Source: Microbacterium sp. STN6 (lineage in GTDB: Bacteria > Actinomycetota > Actinomycetes > Actinomycetales > Microbacteriaceae). Taken from it: 64,000 bases of DNA. Shown in pieces: positions 1 through 7,374 of this stretch. A model generated the notes under the pieces. That model did not search any database, was not told the DNA's origin, and saw nothing but the letters and a program-made list of their open reading frames with translations. The position numbers were made by a program, and so were the translations under genes. Within the stretch, counting starts at the first letter, position 1; each line of letters begins with the position of its first letter. The stretch spans positions 558,001 through 622,000 of the forward strand of contig NZ_JAPMIT010000002.1 in assembly GCF_026410545.1 (NCBI RefSeq), read 5' to 3'.

Positions 1-485
1 GTGCCGCGCGGTCGAGTGCGAAACCGTTTCTCAGCGGTCCGCAGCGCGGTCTCGGCCACCTCCCGAGGCCACACGGGAGCGAGCTCGAGCGAAACGGCGA
101 GATCCCAACCATGGATCAGCGAATCCATCTGATTGATGGCCGCCGCGGCCTCTGCCGGGAAGTCGCCAAACGACAGCGAAAGCACGGCAGACGGGTCGGC
201 GAGGGAGGCCCATGCCGCCACATTTCGCTCGACGGCCGCGTCGAAGCGCTCGAGAGCGGTGCCGACCGCCGCGTCGGGATCGCTTTCAGCAACCGGCGCG
301 CTCCGAGTGCCCCCGCCGGCCGCTCTGGAGAACATGTCGATCGTGTCGACGACGTGGTCGAACACGTCACGGACAGTCCATTCCGAGCACGGGGTCGGCT
401 GACCCAACACGGCGTCGTTGATGCGCGCGATGGGCTCTCGCACGACGGCGTATGTGCCGGCAAGCAACTTTGGCCAGTCATTCAT
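1..485 (-). CDS. TIGR03086/DinB-like metal-binding protein (3' end outside window)
   Basis: The gene reads leftwards from an ATG at 485 and leaves the window with no stop, giving 161 visible codons. The protein begins MNDWPKLLAGTYAVV, has an N-terminal helix with C-S-E-W-T-V-R-D-V-F-D-H-V near residue 33, and later carries an H-G-W-D-L-A motif. These two histidine-containing motifs are typical of the TIGR03086 / mycothiol-dependent maleylpyruvate isomerase N-terminal (DinB-like) family, where they bind a metal. Members are thought to be thiol-dependent enzymes, often of unknown substrate. It is divergent from the TetR gene at 598, and a palindrome lies between them, so that regulator may control it. 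The exact reaction cannot be assigned. Confidence 0.75.
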   Translation of the reverse strand, partial: MNDWPKLLAGTYAVVREPIARINDAVLGQPTPCSEWTVRDVFDHVVDTIDMFSRAAGGGTRSAPVAESDPDAAVGTALERFDAAVERNVAAWASLADPSAVLSLSFGDFPAEAAAAINQMDSLIHGWDLAVSLELAPVWPREVAETALRTAEKRFRTRPRG

Positions 486-563
486 CACGGTTCCCTACAC
501 CTTCAGATTTCTTCTTGGGAACGCTTCAATCACCGGAGCGCTCCAGTTCAGCAACTCTCGCTC

Positions 564-581
564 GCTAGAGTACGCTCTAGC
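564..581. promoter_or_regulatory. Perfect palindrome, probable TetR operator
   Basis: The sequence GCTAGAGTACGCTCTAGC has 7-bp arms and a 4-bp spacer. It lies just upstream of the TetR gene and in the divergent region with the gene at 485. A further half-like CTCTAG occurs at 587-592. A -10-like TACTCT (585-590) sits only 7 nt before the ATG at 598, so the TetR mRNA may be leaderless and bound repressor would cover its promoter. Autoregulation is inferred. Confidence 0.6.
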
Positions 582-597
582 TGATACTCTAGTCAAC

Positions 598-1221
598 ATG
601 GCGGCATCGGGGACTCGACGGGAGCAGGCTGAGCGTACGCGGGGACGCATCAGCGCTGCAGCCCAGCAGTTGTTTCTCGATCGCGGCTACAGGGCCACAA
701 CGATCATGGACATCGCCAAGGCGGCAGATGTCGCCCATCAGACCGTGTACTTCACGTTCGGATCGAAGGCGGCCCTGCTGTCGGCGATCATGGATAGCGA
801 GATCGTGGGCGATTCGCTCGCTGTCCCGCTGCTCGAGCGGCCACAGATCGGCGAGATCGCGCGGGTCCCCGACGCGGCCGAGCGGCTCGAGCGCATTGTC
901 GCCGTCACGTGCGATATCACGGCGCGGTTGGCACCGCTGTATGAACTGGTGCGAAGCGGCGCAGCTGACGAGGAAGTGCGCCTTCTGCTCGACCGCCATG
1001 AGGAGCAGCGGTGGCGAAGCCTTCGTGGCCTCGTAGGTCTCCTCGACGGCGAACTGGCTGCGCACCTGAACCTCGACCGGGCGGCCGACCGCCTGTACGC
1101 CACGCTGAGCCACGAAGTCTTCTGGCTGCTCGTTCGTCGCCGGGGGTGGGGGCGTGCTCAGTGGCAGGAATACGTCGCGCAGCAAGCCGTGCGAGAGATC
1201 CTGCCTGCCGGGATCAGGTGA
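598..1221 (+). CDS. TetR/AcrR family transcriptional regulator
   Basis: 207-residue protein with a TetR N-terminal helix-turn-helix in the first 60 residues (AAQQLFLDRGYRATTIMDIA, then a recognition helix ending in the VYFTFGSKAALL pattern). The C-terminal half is a helical ligand-binding domain without a recognisable subclass. The ATG at 598 is chosen because the family alignment begins shortly after it. An upstream in-frame start at 418 would add 60 residues overlapping the divergent gene. No Shine-Dalgarno precedes 598, which fits a leaderless transcript. It converges on the ABC transporter ATPase gene with a 21-nt gap. Targets are probably itself and the divergent TIGR03086-family gene. 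Confidence 0.85.
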   Translation: MAASGTRREQAERTRGRISAAAQQLFLDRGYRATTIMDIAKAADVAHQTVYFTFGSKAALLSAIMDSEIVGDSLAVPLLERPQIGEIARVPDAAERLERIVAVTCDITARLAPLYELVRSGAADEEVRLLLDRHEEQRWRSLRGLVGLLDGELAAHLNLDRAADRLYATLSHEVFWLLVRRRGWGRAQWQEYVAQQAVREILPAGIR

Positions 1222-1242
1222 CGTTCCTGCTCGTTCCGGCTG

Positions 1243-2940
1243 TCAGGATTGCCGTGGCGTGAGGTCGCGACGATGCGGGACGGCGGTGAGTAGCCGTCTG
1301 GTGTATGGATGCCGGGGGTCGCTGAACACGGTCTCGGTCGCTCCCGTCTCCACGATTCGCCCCTCGGACATCACCGCGACGCGGTCGCTGATATGCCGGA
1401 TCACGCCCAGGTCGTGCGAGATGAACAGGTAGCTGAGGTTCCGCTGCTCCTGCAGCTCGTCGAGGAGGTCGAGCACCTGGGCCTGCACCGAGACGTCGAG
1501 CGAGGAGACGGGCTCGTCGCAGATGAGTACGCGCGGGCCCGGCGCGATCGCGCGGGCGATCGAAACGCGCTGGCGCTGACCGCCTGAGAGCCCGTGCGTG
1601 CGCCGCCGCATGAGGTCAGGGTTCAACCCGACCGATCGCAGCAGCGCCGCTACCTCGTCTTCATACCGGCGAATGCTCCTGCTGGCGCCGCCGGTCAGAG
1701 CGTCGGTCAGGATGCCACCGACGCTCCAGCGCGGGTCGAACGAGCTGAGCGCGTCCTGGTACACCGCGCCGAGCAGATGGCGCCGCGGCCTCCGTTCGCG
1801 CTCGGGGAGCGGCGCCCACTCCTGGTCGAGGAGGCGCACCTGCCCGGCATCCGGCGCGAGGAGACCGAGGGCGATGCGCGCGGTGGTCGACTTCCCCGAC
1901 CCCGACTCGCCGACGAGCCCAAGAGTGGTTCCCGGCTCAAGCCTCAGCGAGACGTCGCGAACTGCCTGCAGCGTGCCTGCAGGGGTTCGGAATGCCTTCG
2001 AGACGTCGGTGATCTCGAGAGCGGCGCTCCCGTGAGCGTCGTCCCGATCGGTGACCGCTCGCGTCTCGGCTGCTGCTCGCGCCTCCACGGTCAGCCGGGT
2101 TCCCCGCGCCTGCGACCACGGAACGGCCGCAAGCAGCGTCTTCGTGTATTCCTGCTGCGGGTCGCCGAGCACGGCTTCGGTCGCACCCGTCTCCACGATG
2201 CGTCCATCCCGCATGACCGCCACGCGGTCGGCGACGCGCGCGACAAGCGAGAGGTCGTGACTGATGAGCAGCAGCCCGGTTCCGCCCGCCCGCAGCTTCT
2301 CGAGCAGCCCGAGCACCTGCTGCTGCACGCCCACGTCGAGCGCGGTAGTCGGCTCATCCGCAATGACCAGCGACGGGTTCAGCACCACGGCCGAGGCGAT
2401 CAGCGCACGCTGGCGCAGCCCGCCGGAGAGCTGCCCGGCGCGCTGGCCGGCGCGAAGCGCCGGGTCCGGCACGCCGGCATCCGTCAGCGCGTCGATCACA
2501 CGGCGGTGTCGGTCCGCCGCGCCGAGCCGGGTGTGCAGGCGAAGGGCGTCGTCGATCTCGCGGCCCACTGTGCGAAGCGGGTCGAGCGAGACGAGGGCAT
2601 CCTGCAGCACGAACCCGATACGTGCCCCGCGGATGCGCCGCCACGCCGCCGCACTCGCCGACAAGAGCGGCGCACCGTCGAAGACGAGCGACTCCGCGCT
2701 CACGCGGGCATCGCCGCCGGTCAGCCCCACGAGGGTGCGCGCGGTCACCGACTTGCCTGAGCCCGATTCGCCGACGAGCGCGAGGCACTCGCCCGGACGG
2801 ATCTCGAACGAGACGTCGTCGACGACGGGTGGCGCGGTTCGCCCGAAGCGCACGCTGAGGCCCGAGACCGTGAGCAGGGCAGGCGAGGGCGCCGCGGCGG
2901 ACGCGCGATCGGCCGCGGAGTGGGAGGTCGTTTCGCTCAT
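1243..2940 (-). CDS. Dipeptide/nickel-type ABC transporter, tandem ATPase protein (DppD-DppF fusion)
   Basis: 565-residue cytoplasmic protein with two complete ABC ATPase domains. The first has Walker A GESGSGKS at residues 57-64, signature LSGGLRQRA and Walker B LVIADEPTTALD. The second has GESGSGKSTTAR, LSGGQRQRVSIARA and LICDEPVSSLD. Each half ends with the oligopeptide-transporter C-terminal pattern (DPQQEYTKTLL; DPRHPYTRRLL). It energises the importer formed with the permeases at 2937-4759 and the binding protein at 4756-6414. The ATG at 2940 overlaps the stop of the upstream permease (ATGA), so the operon is tightly coupled. Fusing the two ATPases into one chain is common in Actinobacteria. 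Substrate (peptide, nickel or other) is not determinable. Confidence 0.92.
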   Translation of the reverse strand: MSETTSHSAADRASAAAPSPALLTVSGLSVRFGRTAPPVVDDVSFEIRPGECLALVGESGSGKSVTARTLVGLTGGDARVSAESLVFDGAPLLSASAAAWRRIRGARIGFVLQDALVSLDPLRTVGREIDDALRLHTRLGAADRHRRVIDALTDAGVPDPALRAGQRAGQLSGGLRQRALIASAVVLNPSLVIADEPTTALDVGVQQQVLGLLEKLRAGGTGLLLISHDLSLVARVADRVAVMRDGRIVETGATEAVLGDPQQEYTKTLLAAVPWSQARGTRLTVEARAAAETRAVTDRDDAHGSAALEITDVSKAFRTPAGTLQAVRDVSLRLEPGTTLGLVGESGSGKSTTARIALGLLAPDAGQVRLLDQEWAPLPERERRPRRHLLGAVYQDALSSFDPRWSVGGILTDALTGGASRSIRRYEDEVAALLRSVGLNPDLMRRRTHGLSGGQRQRVSIARAIAPGPRVLICDEPVSSLDVSVQAQVLDLLDELQEQRNLSYLFISHDLGVIRHISDRVAVMSEGRIVETGATETVFSDPRHPYTRRLLTAVPHRRDLTPRQS

Positions 2941-3755
2941 GAGCCGCGCACCCGCCCCTGGATGGTGCGGCCGAGCACCGTGGCGGCGGCCGCACTGGCC
3001 ACGATCACAAGACCGGGGAAGAAGGTGAGCCACCACGCAGAGTCGATGTAGGTGCGGCCCGCCGAGAGCATGGCGCCCCACTCGGCGGTGGGCGGCTTCG
3101 CGCCGAGGCCCAGGTAGCTGAGTGAGGACGCCCACACGATCGACTGGCCGACACCGAGGGTCACGAGCACGAAGAGCGTCCCCGCGACGTTCGGCAGAAT
3201 ACTGCGACGAAAGCGCCACAGCGGCGGCCTGCCGAGCACGACCTCCGCCTCGATATACGGCGCGCCGCGCACCGCGAGCATCTGGCTGCGCACGATACGC
3301 GCGTATCCCGGCGCGGTCGCGAGCCCGACCGCCACCGTCGACGTCGTGATGCCGGGCCCGTAGATCACGATGAACAACAGCGCGAGCAGCAGCCCGGGGA
3401 ACGCGAAGAGCACCTCGAGCAGCCTGCTCGTGCCGAAATCGAGCCAGCGGGGCCCGAGCCCCGCCAGCGTGCCGAGCGCGACGCCGAGCACGATCCCGAT
3501 CGCGGTCGCGGCCACGCCGATGAGCAGCGACGGCCCCGCGCCGTGCACCACCCGCGTGAACACGTCGCGCCCCGACTCGTCGGTACCGAACCAGTGCGCG
3601 AGCGACGGCGGCTCGAACCCCTGCAGCGGGTGGATGGCCAGCGGGTCTCCCGGCGCCACGAGCCCGGGCGCCACCGCGCATGCCAGAAGCCAGAGCACCA
3701 CGAGGGCGCAGACAACGAGAGCCACACGAGGCCCAGCGGATGCCGCCCGCCTCAT
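2937..3755 (-). CDS. ABC transporter permease, DppC-like
   Basis: 272-residue inner-membrane protein of the binding-protein-dependent permease family, with about six predicted transmembrane segments. The first is VALVVCALVVLWLLACAVAP near residue 10. The DppC hallmark HWFGTDESGRDVFTRVVHGA follows, with the characteristic [FW]GTD..GRD motif. The cytoplasmic coupling helix falls near IEAEVVLGRPPLWRFRRSILPN. The ATG at 3755 overlaps the preceding permease stop (3752-3754), and its own stop overlaps the ATPase start. It forms the membrane channel together with the DppB-like protein. Confidence 0.92.
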   Translation of the reverse strand: MRRAASAGPRVALVVCALVVLWLLACAVAPGLVAPGDPLAIHPLQGFEPPSLAHWFGTDESGRDVFTRVVHGAGPSLLIGVAATAIGIVLGVALGTLAGLGPRWLDFGTSRLLEVLFAFPGLLLALLFIVIYGPGITTSTVAVGLATAPGYARIVRSQMLAVRGAPYIEAEVVLGRPPLWRFRRSILPNVAGTLFVLVTLGVGQSIVWASSLSYLGLGAKPPTAEWGAMLSAGRTYIDSAWWLTFFPGLVIVASAAAATVLGRTIQGRVRGS

Positions 3756-4759
3756 CGCGGCGACTCCGCGAGCCGGGGATCGGCGACCCGATCCAGCACC
3801 TCGCTCGCCACCGTGACCAGACAGTAAGCGAGGGCAACGACGAGCACGATGCCGGAGACCAGGGGAACGTCGCGTTCCTGCACCGCGCGCAGCAGGGTGC
3901 GGCCGATGCCGGGCCGGGCGAAGATGGTCTCGACCACGACGGCGCCACTGACAAGCGAGCCGAATGCCCAGCCGGAGAGACTGATGGCCGGCAGGGCGGC
4001 GTGCCGAAGAGCGTGCCGAACGAGCACGCCAACCTCCGATTCGCCCCGTGCCCGTGCGGAGAGCACGAAGGGGGAGTGCAGGGCGTTCAGCAGCGACTCG
4101 CGCATGACCTGGCCGAGGAATCCGGCGAGCGGTACGGCGAGAGTCACGACGGGCAGAACCAGGCCAACGGGGCCGGGCACGTTGATGGCGGGCAGCCATC
4201 CGAGCGTCGAACTGAAGAGCAGGATGAGCACGGTCGCCAGCCAGAAGTGCGGGACGGCGGCAGAGACGATCTCCAGCCCGTTTCCCACGGCCCAGGCCGC
4301 CCGACCGGCCCGAACCGAGAAGACAGCGACGGCCAGCGCGAGCACCCACGCGACCGCCAGCGACGCGACAGCGAGAACGAGCGTGCCGCCCAACTGCTGG
4401 CCGATCGCTTGTACGACGCTCTCATGCAGCGAGTACGACGTGCCGAAGTCGCCGGTGACATAGCGCCCGAGCTGTCCCAGGTACTGCAGGATCAGCGGCT
4501 GGTCCAGCCCGTATTCGGCCCGCGCCTGCGCCAGGGCCGCCGCGCTCGCCTGCGATCCCGGCCCGCCGAGGATCGCCTGCGCCGGGTCGCCCGGAATCAG
4601 CCGGATGGCGAAGAAGGTGAGGGTCGCGGCCGCCCACAGTACGAACAGGAGACCCGCGAGGCGCGTGGAGAGCCAGCGAACCGCGCCACGGCCCGAGCGC
4701 CGAGTCGAGGCCGCGCTCTCCAGCGCCGCCTCGACCTCGGTGCCGGGGCCGAGCGTCAC
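3752..4759 (-). CDS. ABC transporter permease, DppB-like
   Basis: 335-residue integral membrane protein. After a hydrophilic N-terminus of about 30 residues it has the first transmembrane segment (LAGLLFVLWAAATLTFFAIRLIPGDPA), which carries the DppB-typical R-x-x-P-G-D-P motif. Five further hydrophobic segments and the coupling sequence (ARARGESEVGVLVRHALRHAALP) follow. The start is GTG at 4759, overlapping the TGA of the substrate-binding protein by GTGA. The N-terminal extension is slightly longer than usual. Together with the DppC-like protein it forms the pore of the peptide/nickel-class importer. Confidence 0.92.
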   Translation of the reverse strand: MTLGPGTEVEAALESAASTRRSGRGAVRWLSTRLAGLLFVLWAAATLTFFAIRLIPGDPAQAILGGPGSQASAAALAQARAEYGLDQPLILQYLGQLGRYVTGDFGTSYSLHESVVQAIGQQLGGTLVLAVASLAVAWVLALAVAVFSVRAGRAAWAVGNGLEIVSAAVPHFWLATVLILLFSSTLGWLPAINVPGPVGLVLPVVTLAVPLAGFLGQVMRESLLNALHSPFVLSARARGESEVGVLVRHALRHAALPAISLSGWAFGSLVSGAVVVETIFARPGIGRTLLRAVQERDVPLVSGIVLVVALAYCLVTVASEVLDRVADPRLAESPR

Positions 4760-6414
4760 CGATCCAGCCAGGTGTCGTAGAACAGCGGCGTGGAGACGCT
4801 CGGCAGGGCGCGCAGGCCCACCACGTCGTTGCGTAGCAGGTAGTGGTTCTGCTGGTCGTAGAGCGGCAGGATGTAGTAGCCCTCGAGAATCGTCTTCTGC
4901 GCGGTCTCGTAGAGCGCGGAGCGCTCTGCGACATCCGACACCTGGGCCGCCTTCTCCAGCGTCGCGTCGAGCGAGGGAATGTCGACCTGGGCGAGGTTGG
5001 CGAAGTAGCCGCTCGGCGCCGGCGTGATGCTGGCGGAGTCGTAGAGGATGCGCAGCACGTCAGGCCCCACCTTCGTGTACGGCGCACTGACCGCGTCGTA
5101 GTCGTTCTTGGCGAGGGCGGCGTACCAGCTGGAGAGGTCCATGGGCTCGAGCTTCACATCGAAGCCCACCTTCTTCGTCGTGGCCTGGATCTGCTCGAAC
5201 AGGGACTGCTCGGCGGGGATCGACTGGTTCGTCGAGACGGGGAAGACGACGGTCAGGCGGGTGCCGTCCTTTGTGCGGTAGCCGTCCGCGTCGCGCGTGG
5301 TGTAGCCCGCCGCATCCAGCAACTCGTTCGCCTTCTTCGGCTCGTAGCCGAACAGGCCCGGCTCGGAGTAGCCGAGCGGCTCGACGCTCGACAGCGCCGA
5401 GTACGAGCGCTTCGCCGTGCCGAAGAACAGCGTCTTGATGCCGTCGTTCACGTCGGCCGCACGAATGAACGCCTCGCGCACCTTCTCGTCGTTGAACGGC
5501 GCCTTGCCGGAGTTGAGCTCGATACGATTGGATGCGCCCGGTCTCGGCGCATTCAGTTCTGTCAGCGACTTGGTCTTGTGCGCGGCCACGATGGTGTCGG
5601 GCTGGGCGTTGTCTATCACGTCGACCTCGCCGGCCTTCAGCGCCGCATAGCGGGTGGCCGAGTCGGGGATGAACCGCCACACGATCTTTGACAGGTACGC
5701 GGGGCCGTGGTGCGCCGCGTCAGCGGGCGGCGACGTGTAGCCCGCGTTGCGTACCAGGGTGATGGAATCCTGCTTCTTCCACTGCTTCACGATGAAGGGA
5801 CCTGTGCCGACCGGGTGGGCGCAGTTGACGTCTTTACTGCGCTTCAGCGCGGCGGGCGACTCGATGGCGAGCCACGGCTGCGTCAGCGACTCAAGCAGTG
5901 CGCTGTCGGGCTGGCTGAGCGTGAAGCGGATGACGCGGGGGCTCACGATCTCGGTCGAGGCCACCTTGCCGAGCGCGAGGTAGCCGGTGGAAGACCCCGT
6001 CGCGGGGTCCTGGATGTGTGCCACGTTGGCCTTGACGGCGGCGGCATCCAGCGGCGTGCCGTCGGTGAACTTCACGCCGTCACGCAGCGTGAAGTCCCAG
6101 CTGAGGCCGTCCTTCGACTCCGTCCACTTCGTGGCGAGCCAGGGAATGATCTGCCCCTTGGTGTTCTTGGAGACGAGTTCCTCGAGGTACTGGGTGGCGA
6201 CAAGGGCCTGCGGGTAGTTGCCGCCGACGTGCGGGTCGAGGCAGGTCGGCTCGGCGTCTCCGCTCGCGTAGGTGAGCGTGCCGCCGCGCACGGGGGAGTC
6301 GCTCGAGCCGGCGCCCGTCGACGATTGCGGCGTGCAGGCGGCCAGAGACAGCGCGAGCGCGCCGGCCGTTGCAAAGGCGATGATGGTGCTGCGGATCACA
6401 GGGCGTACGGGCAT
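4756..6414 (-). CDS. ABC transporter substrate-binding lipoprotein, family 5 (DppA/OppA-like)
   Basis: 552-residue secreted lipoprotein. A signal peptide (MPVRPVIRSTIIAFATAGAL and onwards) ends in the lipobox SLAAC with the lipidated cysteine at residue 27. The mature protein has the family-5 extracellular solute-binding hallmarks, including the LRDGVKFTDGTPLDA segment and a C-terminal lobe with YDAVSAPY. A GAGG Shine-Dalgarno precedes the ATG at 6414. It is the first gene of the four-gene transporter operon, divergent from the TetR gene at 6532 with a palindrome between. Ligand could be a peptide, a metal complex or an opine-like compound. Confidence 0.92.
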   Translation of the reverse strand: MPVRPVIRSTIIAFATAGALALSLAACTPQSSTGAGSSDSPVRGGTLTYASGDAEPTCLDPHVGGNYPQALVATQYLEELVSKNTKGQIIPWLATKWTESKDGLSWDFTLRDGVKFTDGTPLDAAAVKANVAHIQDPATGSSTGYLALGKVASTEIVSPRVIRFTLSQPDSALLESLTQPWLAIESPAALKRSKDVNCAHPVGTGPFIVKQWKKQDSITLVRNAGYTSPPADAAHHGPAYLSKIVWRFIPDSATRYAALKAGEVDVIDNAQPDTIVAAHKTKSLTELNAPRPGASNRIELNSGKAPFNDEKVREAFIRAADVNDGIKTLFFGTAKRSYSALSSVEPLGYSEPGLFGYEPKKANELLDAAGYTTRDADGYRTKDGTRLTVVFPVSTNQSIPAEQSLFEQIQATTKKVGFDVKLEPMDLSSWYAALAKNDYDAVSAPYTKVGPDVLRILYDSASITPAPSGYFANLAQVDIPSLDATLEKAAQVSDVAERSALYETAQKTILEGYYILPLYDQQNHYLLRNDVVGLRALPSVSTPLFYDTWLDR

Positions 6415-6490
6415 GAGTCCTCAAGGGTTAGGGACGAATCGAAAGCTGCACGAGCGGAAGCGGCTGTGGTCCATGCTCGGGCGGGCGTGC

Positions 6491-6513
6491 ATTATTGTAC
6501 TGAGACCAATAAT
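6491..6513. promoter_or_regulatory. Inverted repeat ATTATTG-N9-CAATAAT, probable TetR operator
   Basis: A perfect 7-bp AT-rich inverted repeat in otherwise GC-rich DNA. It lies 78 bp upstream of the transporter operon start and 18 bp upstream of the TetR start at 6532. Location and 23-bp symmetry fit an operator through which the TetR protein represses itself and the importer. Inferred from position and symmetry only. Confidence 0.65.
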
Positions 6514-6531
6514 AGCCACGATGGGATACAG

Positions 6532-7152
6532 ATGACGGCACATGAAGGTCGCGTCGGCCGCAGGCGCGCGTCGTCGCGGGCGATGCTGGAGGAGGCGGCA
6601 TGCGAGCTGTTCCTCGAGCAGACGTACGCCGGAACGACCATCGAGCAGATCACGCAGCGTGCGGGCGTGAGCCGGAACACCTTCTTCAACTACTTCGCGG
6701 CCAAGAGCGACGTTCTCTGGTCGGGTGTCGACGACAGCGTCGAGACTCTTGCGCGAGAACTGTCGAACCTGCCTCGAGGCGCCCATGTGATGCTCGGTGT
6801 GCGCGACGCCCTTCTCGCCACCGCGACGCAGCTCACCCCCGGCGCCATCCCGCTCGCCATCACCCAGTGGGAGACCATGGGGGTCGCCGAGGAGCTGCAG
6901 TCCTCCGGGCTCGCCCGCTTCCTGCGGCTCGCGAGCGTTCTCGAGCGGCACGTTGCAGCGGCGCAGCTGGGGAGTCCAGCCCGGGTCCCGGCGCAGCCCG
7001 CGGCGTTCGCCGTGATCGCTGCCGCCGCGTCGGCCGCAGGCGCATGGGCTCGCGCCGGCATCGGCAGAGATCCGCTCGTCGACTACGTTGCGGCGGCCAT
7101 CACGCCGGTGTGCAGCGGATTCGAGCAGGTGCTGGGCTCAGCGAGCCGTTAG
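6532..7152 (+). CDS. TetR/AcrR family transcriptional regulator
   Basis: 206-residue regulator with a clear TetR DNA-binding domain (LEEAACELFLEQTYAGTTIE followed by RAGVSRNTFFNYFAAKSD) in residues 15-65. The C-terminal helical domain resembles the AcrR-like group (W-E-T-M-G region, alanine-rich last helices). The ATG at 6532 is preferred because an ATG at 6521 is out of frame and longer versions run into the divergent transporter gene. It ends 8 bp before the T-box leader of ileS. The likely target is the divergent dipeptide-type ABC operon through the palindrome at 6491-6513. Confidence 0.87.
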   Translation: MTAHEGRVGRRRASSRAMLEEAACELFLEQTYAGTTIEQITQRAGVSRNTFFNYFAAKSDVLWSGVDDSVETLARELSNLPRGAHVMLGVRDALLATATQLTPGAIPLAITQWETMGVAEELQSSGLARFLRLASVLERHVAAAQLGSPARVPAQPAAFAVIAAAASAAGAWARAGIGRDPLVDYVAAAITPVCSGFEQVLGSASR

Positions 7153-7159
7153 TATTGAG

Positions 7160-7374
7160 GAAGCGACATTGATCCGGCCATCACCGGGGAGTCTTCGGAA
7201 GAACGATGCGGTTGCCGTTCGCGGCAGCAGCGCCAAGTAGAACCGAACGGGGCTGGCCCGTCACAGCCAAAGAACGAGCGGCCGTGGTTTCACGGCAAGC
7301 GGGGTGGTACCGCGGCATCCGCAGTTCATGTGGGTGACGTCCTCGTGCAGAGTCTGCAAGCTGCCAGGAGAGAC
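7160..7374 (+). ncRNA. T-box riboswitch leader of ileS
   Basis: The leader between the TetR stop and ileS carries the canonical T-box sequence GGTGGTACCGCGG at 7303-7315. A short 5' stem (CCGG...CCGG around 7174-7187) presents an ATC isoleucine specifier at 7180-7182, followed by the typical GGGGAGTCTTCGGAAGAACG. This matches the actinobacterial ileS T-box class, which senses uncharged tRNA-Ile and controls translation rather than termination. A TCCT at 7340-7343 could pair with the Shine-Dalgarno AGGA at 7366-7369 in the OFF state. The 5' boundary is approximate. Confidence 0.9.

Noticed and set aside
1243-4032. A single 929-residue protein covering the ATPase and the permease region
   Set aside because: Its first 365 residues are out of frame with the DppC-like permease; the real ATPase starts at 2940, where ATGA overlaps the permease stop.
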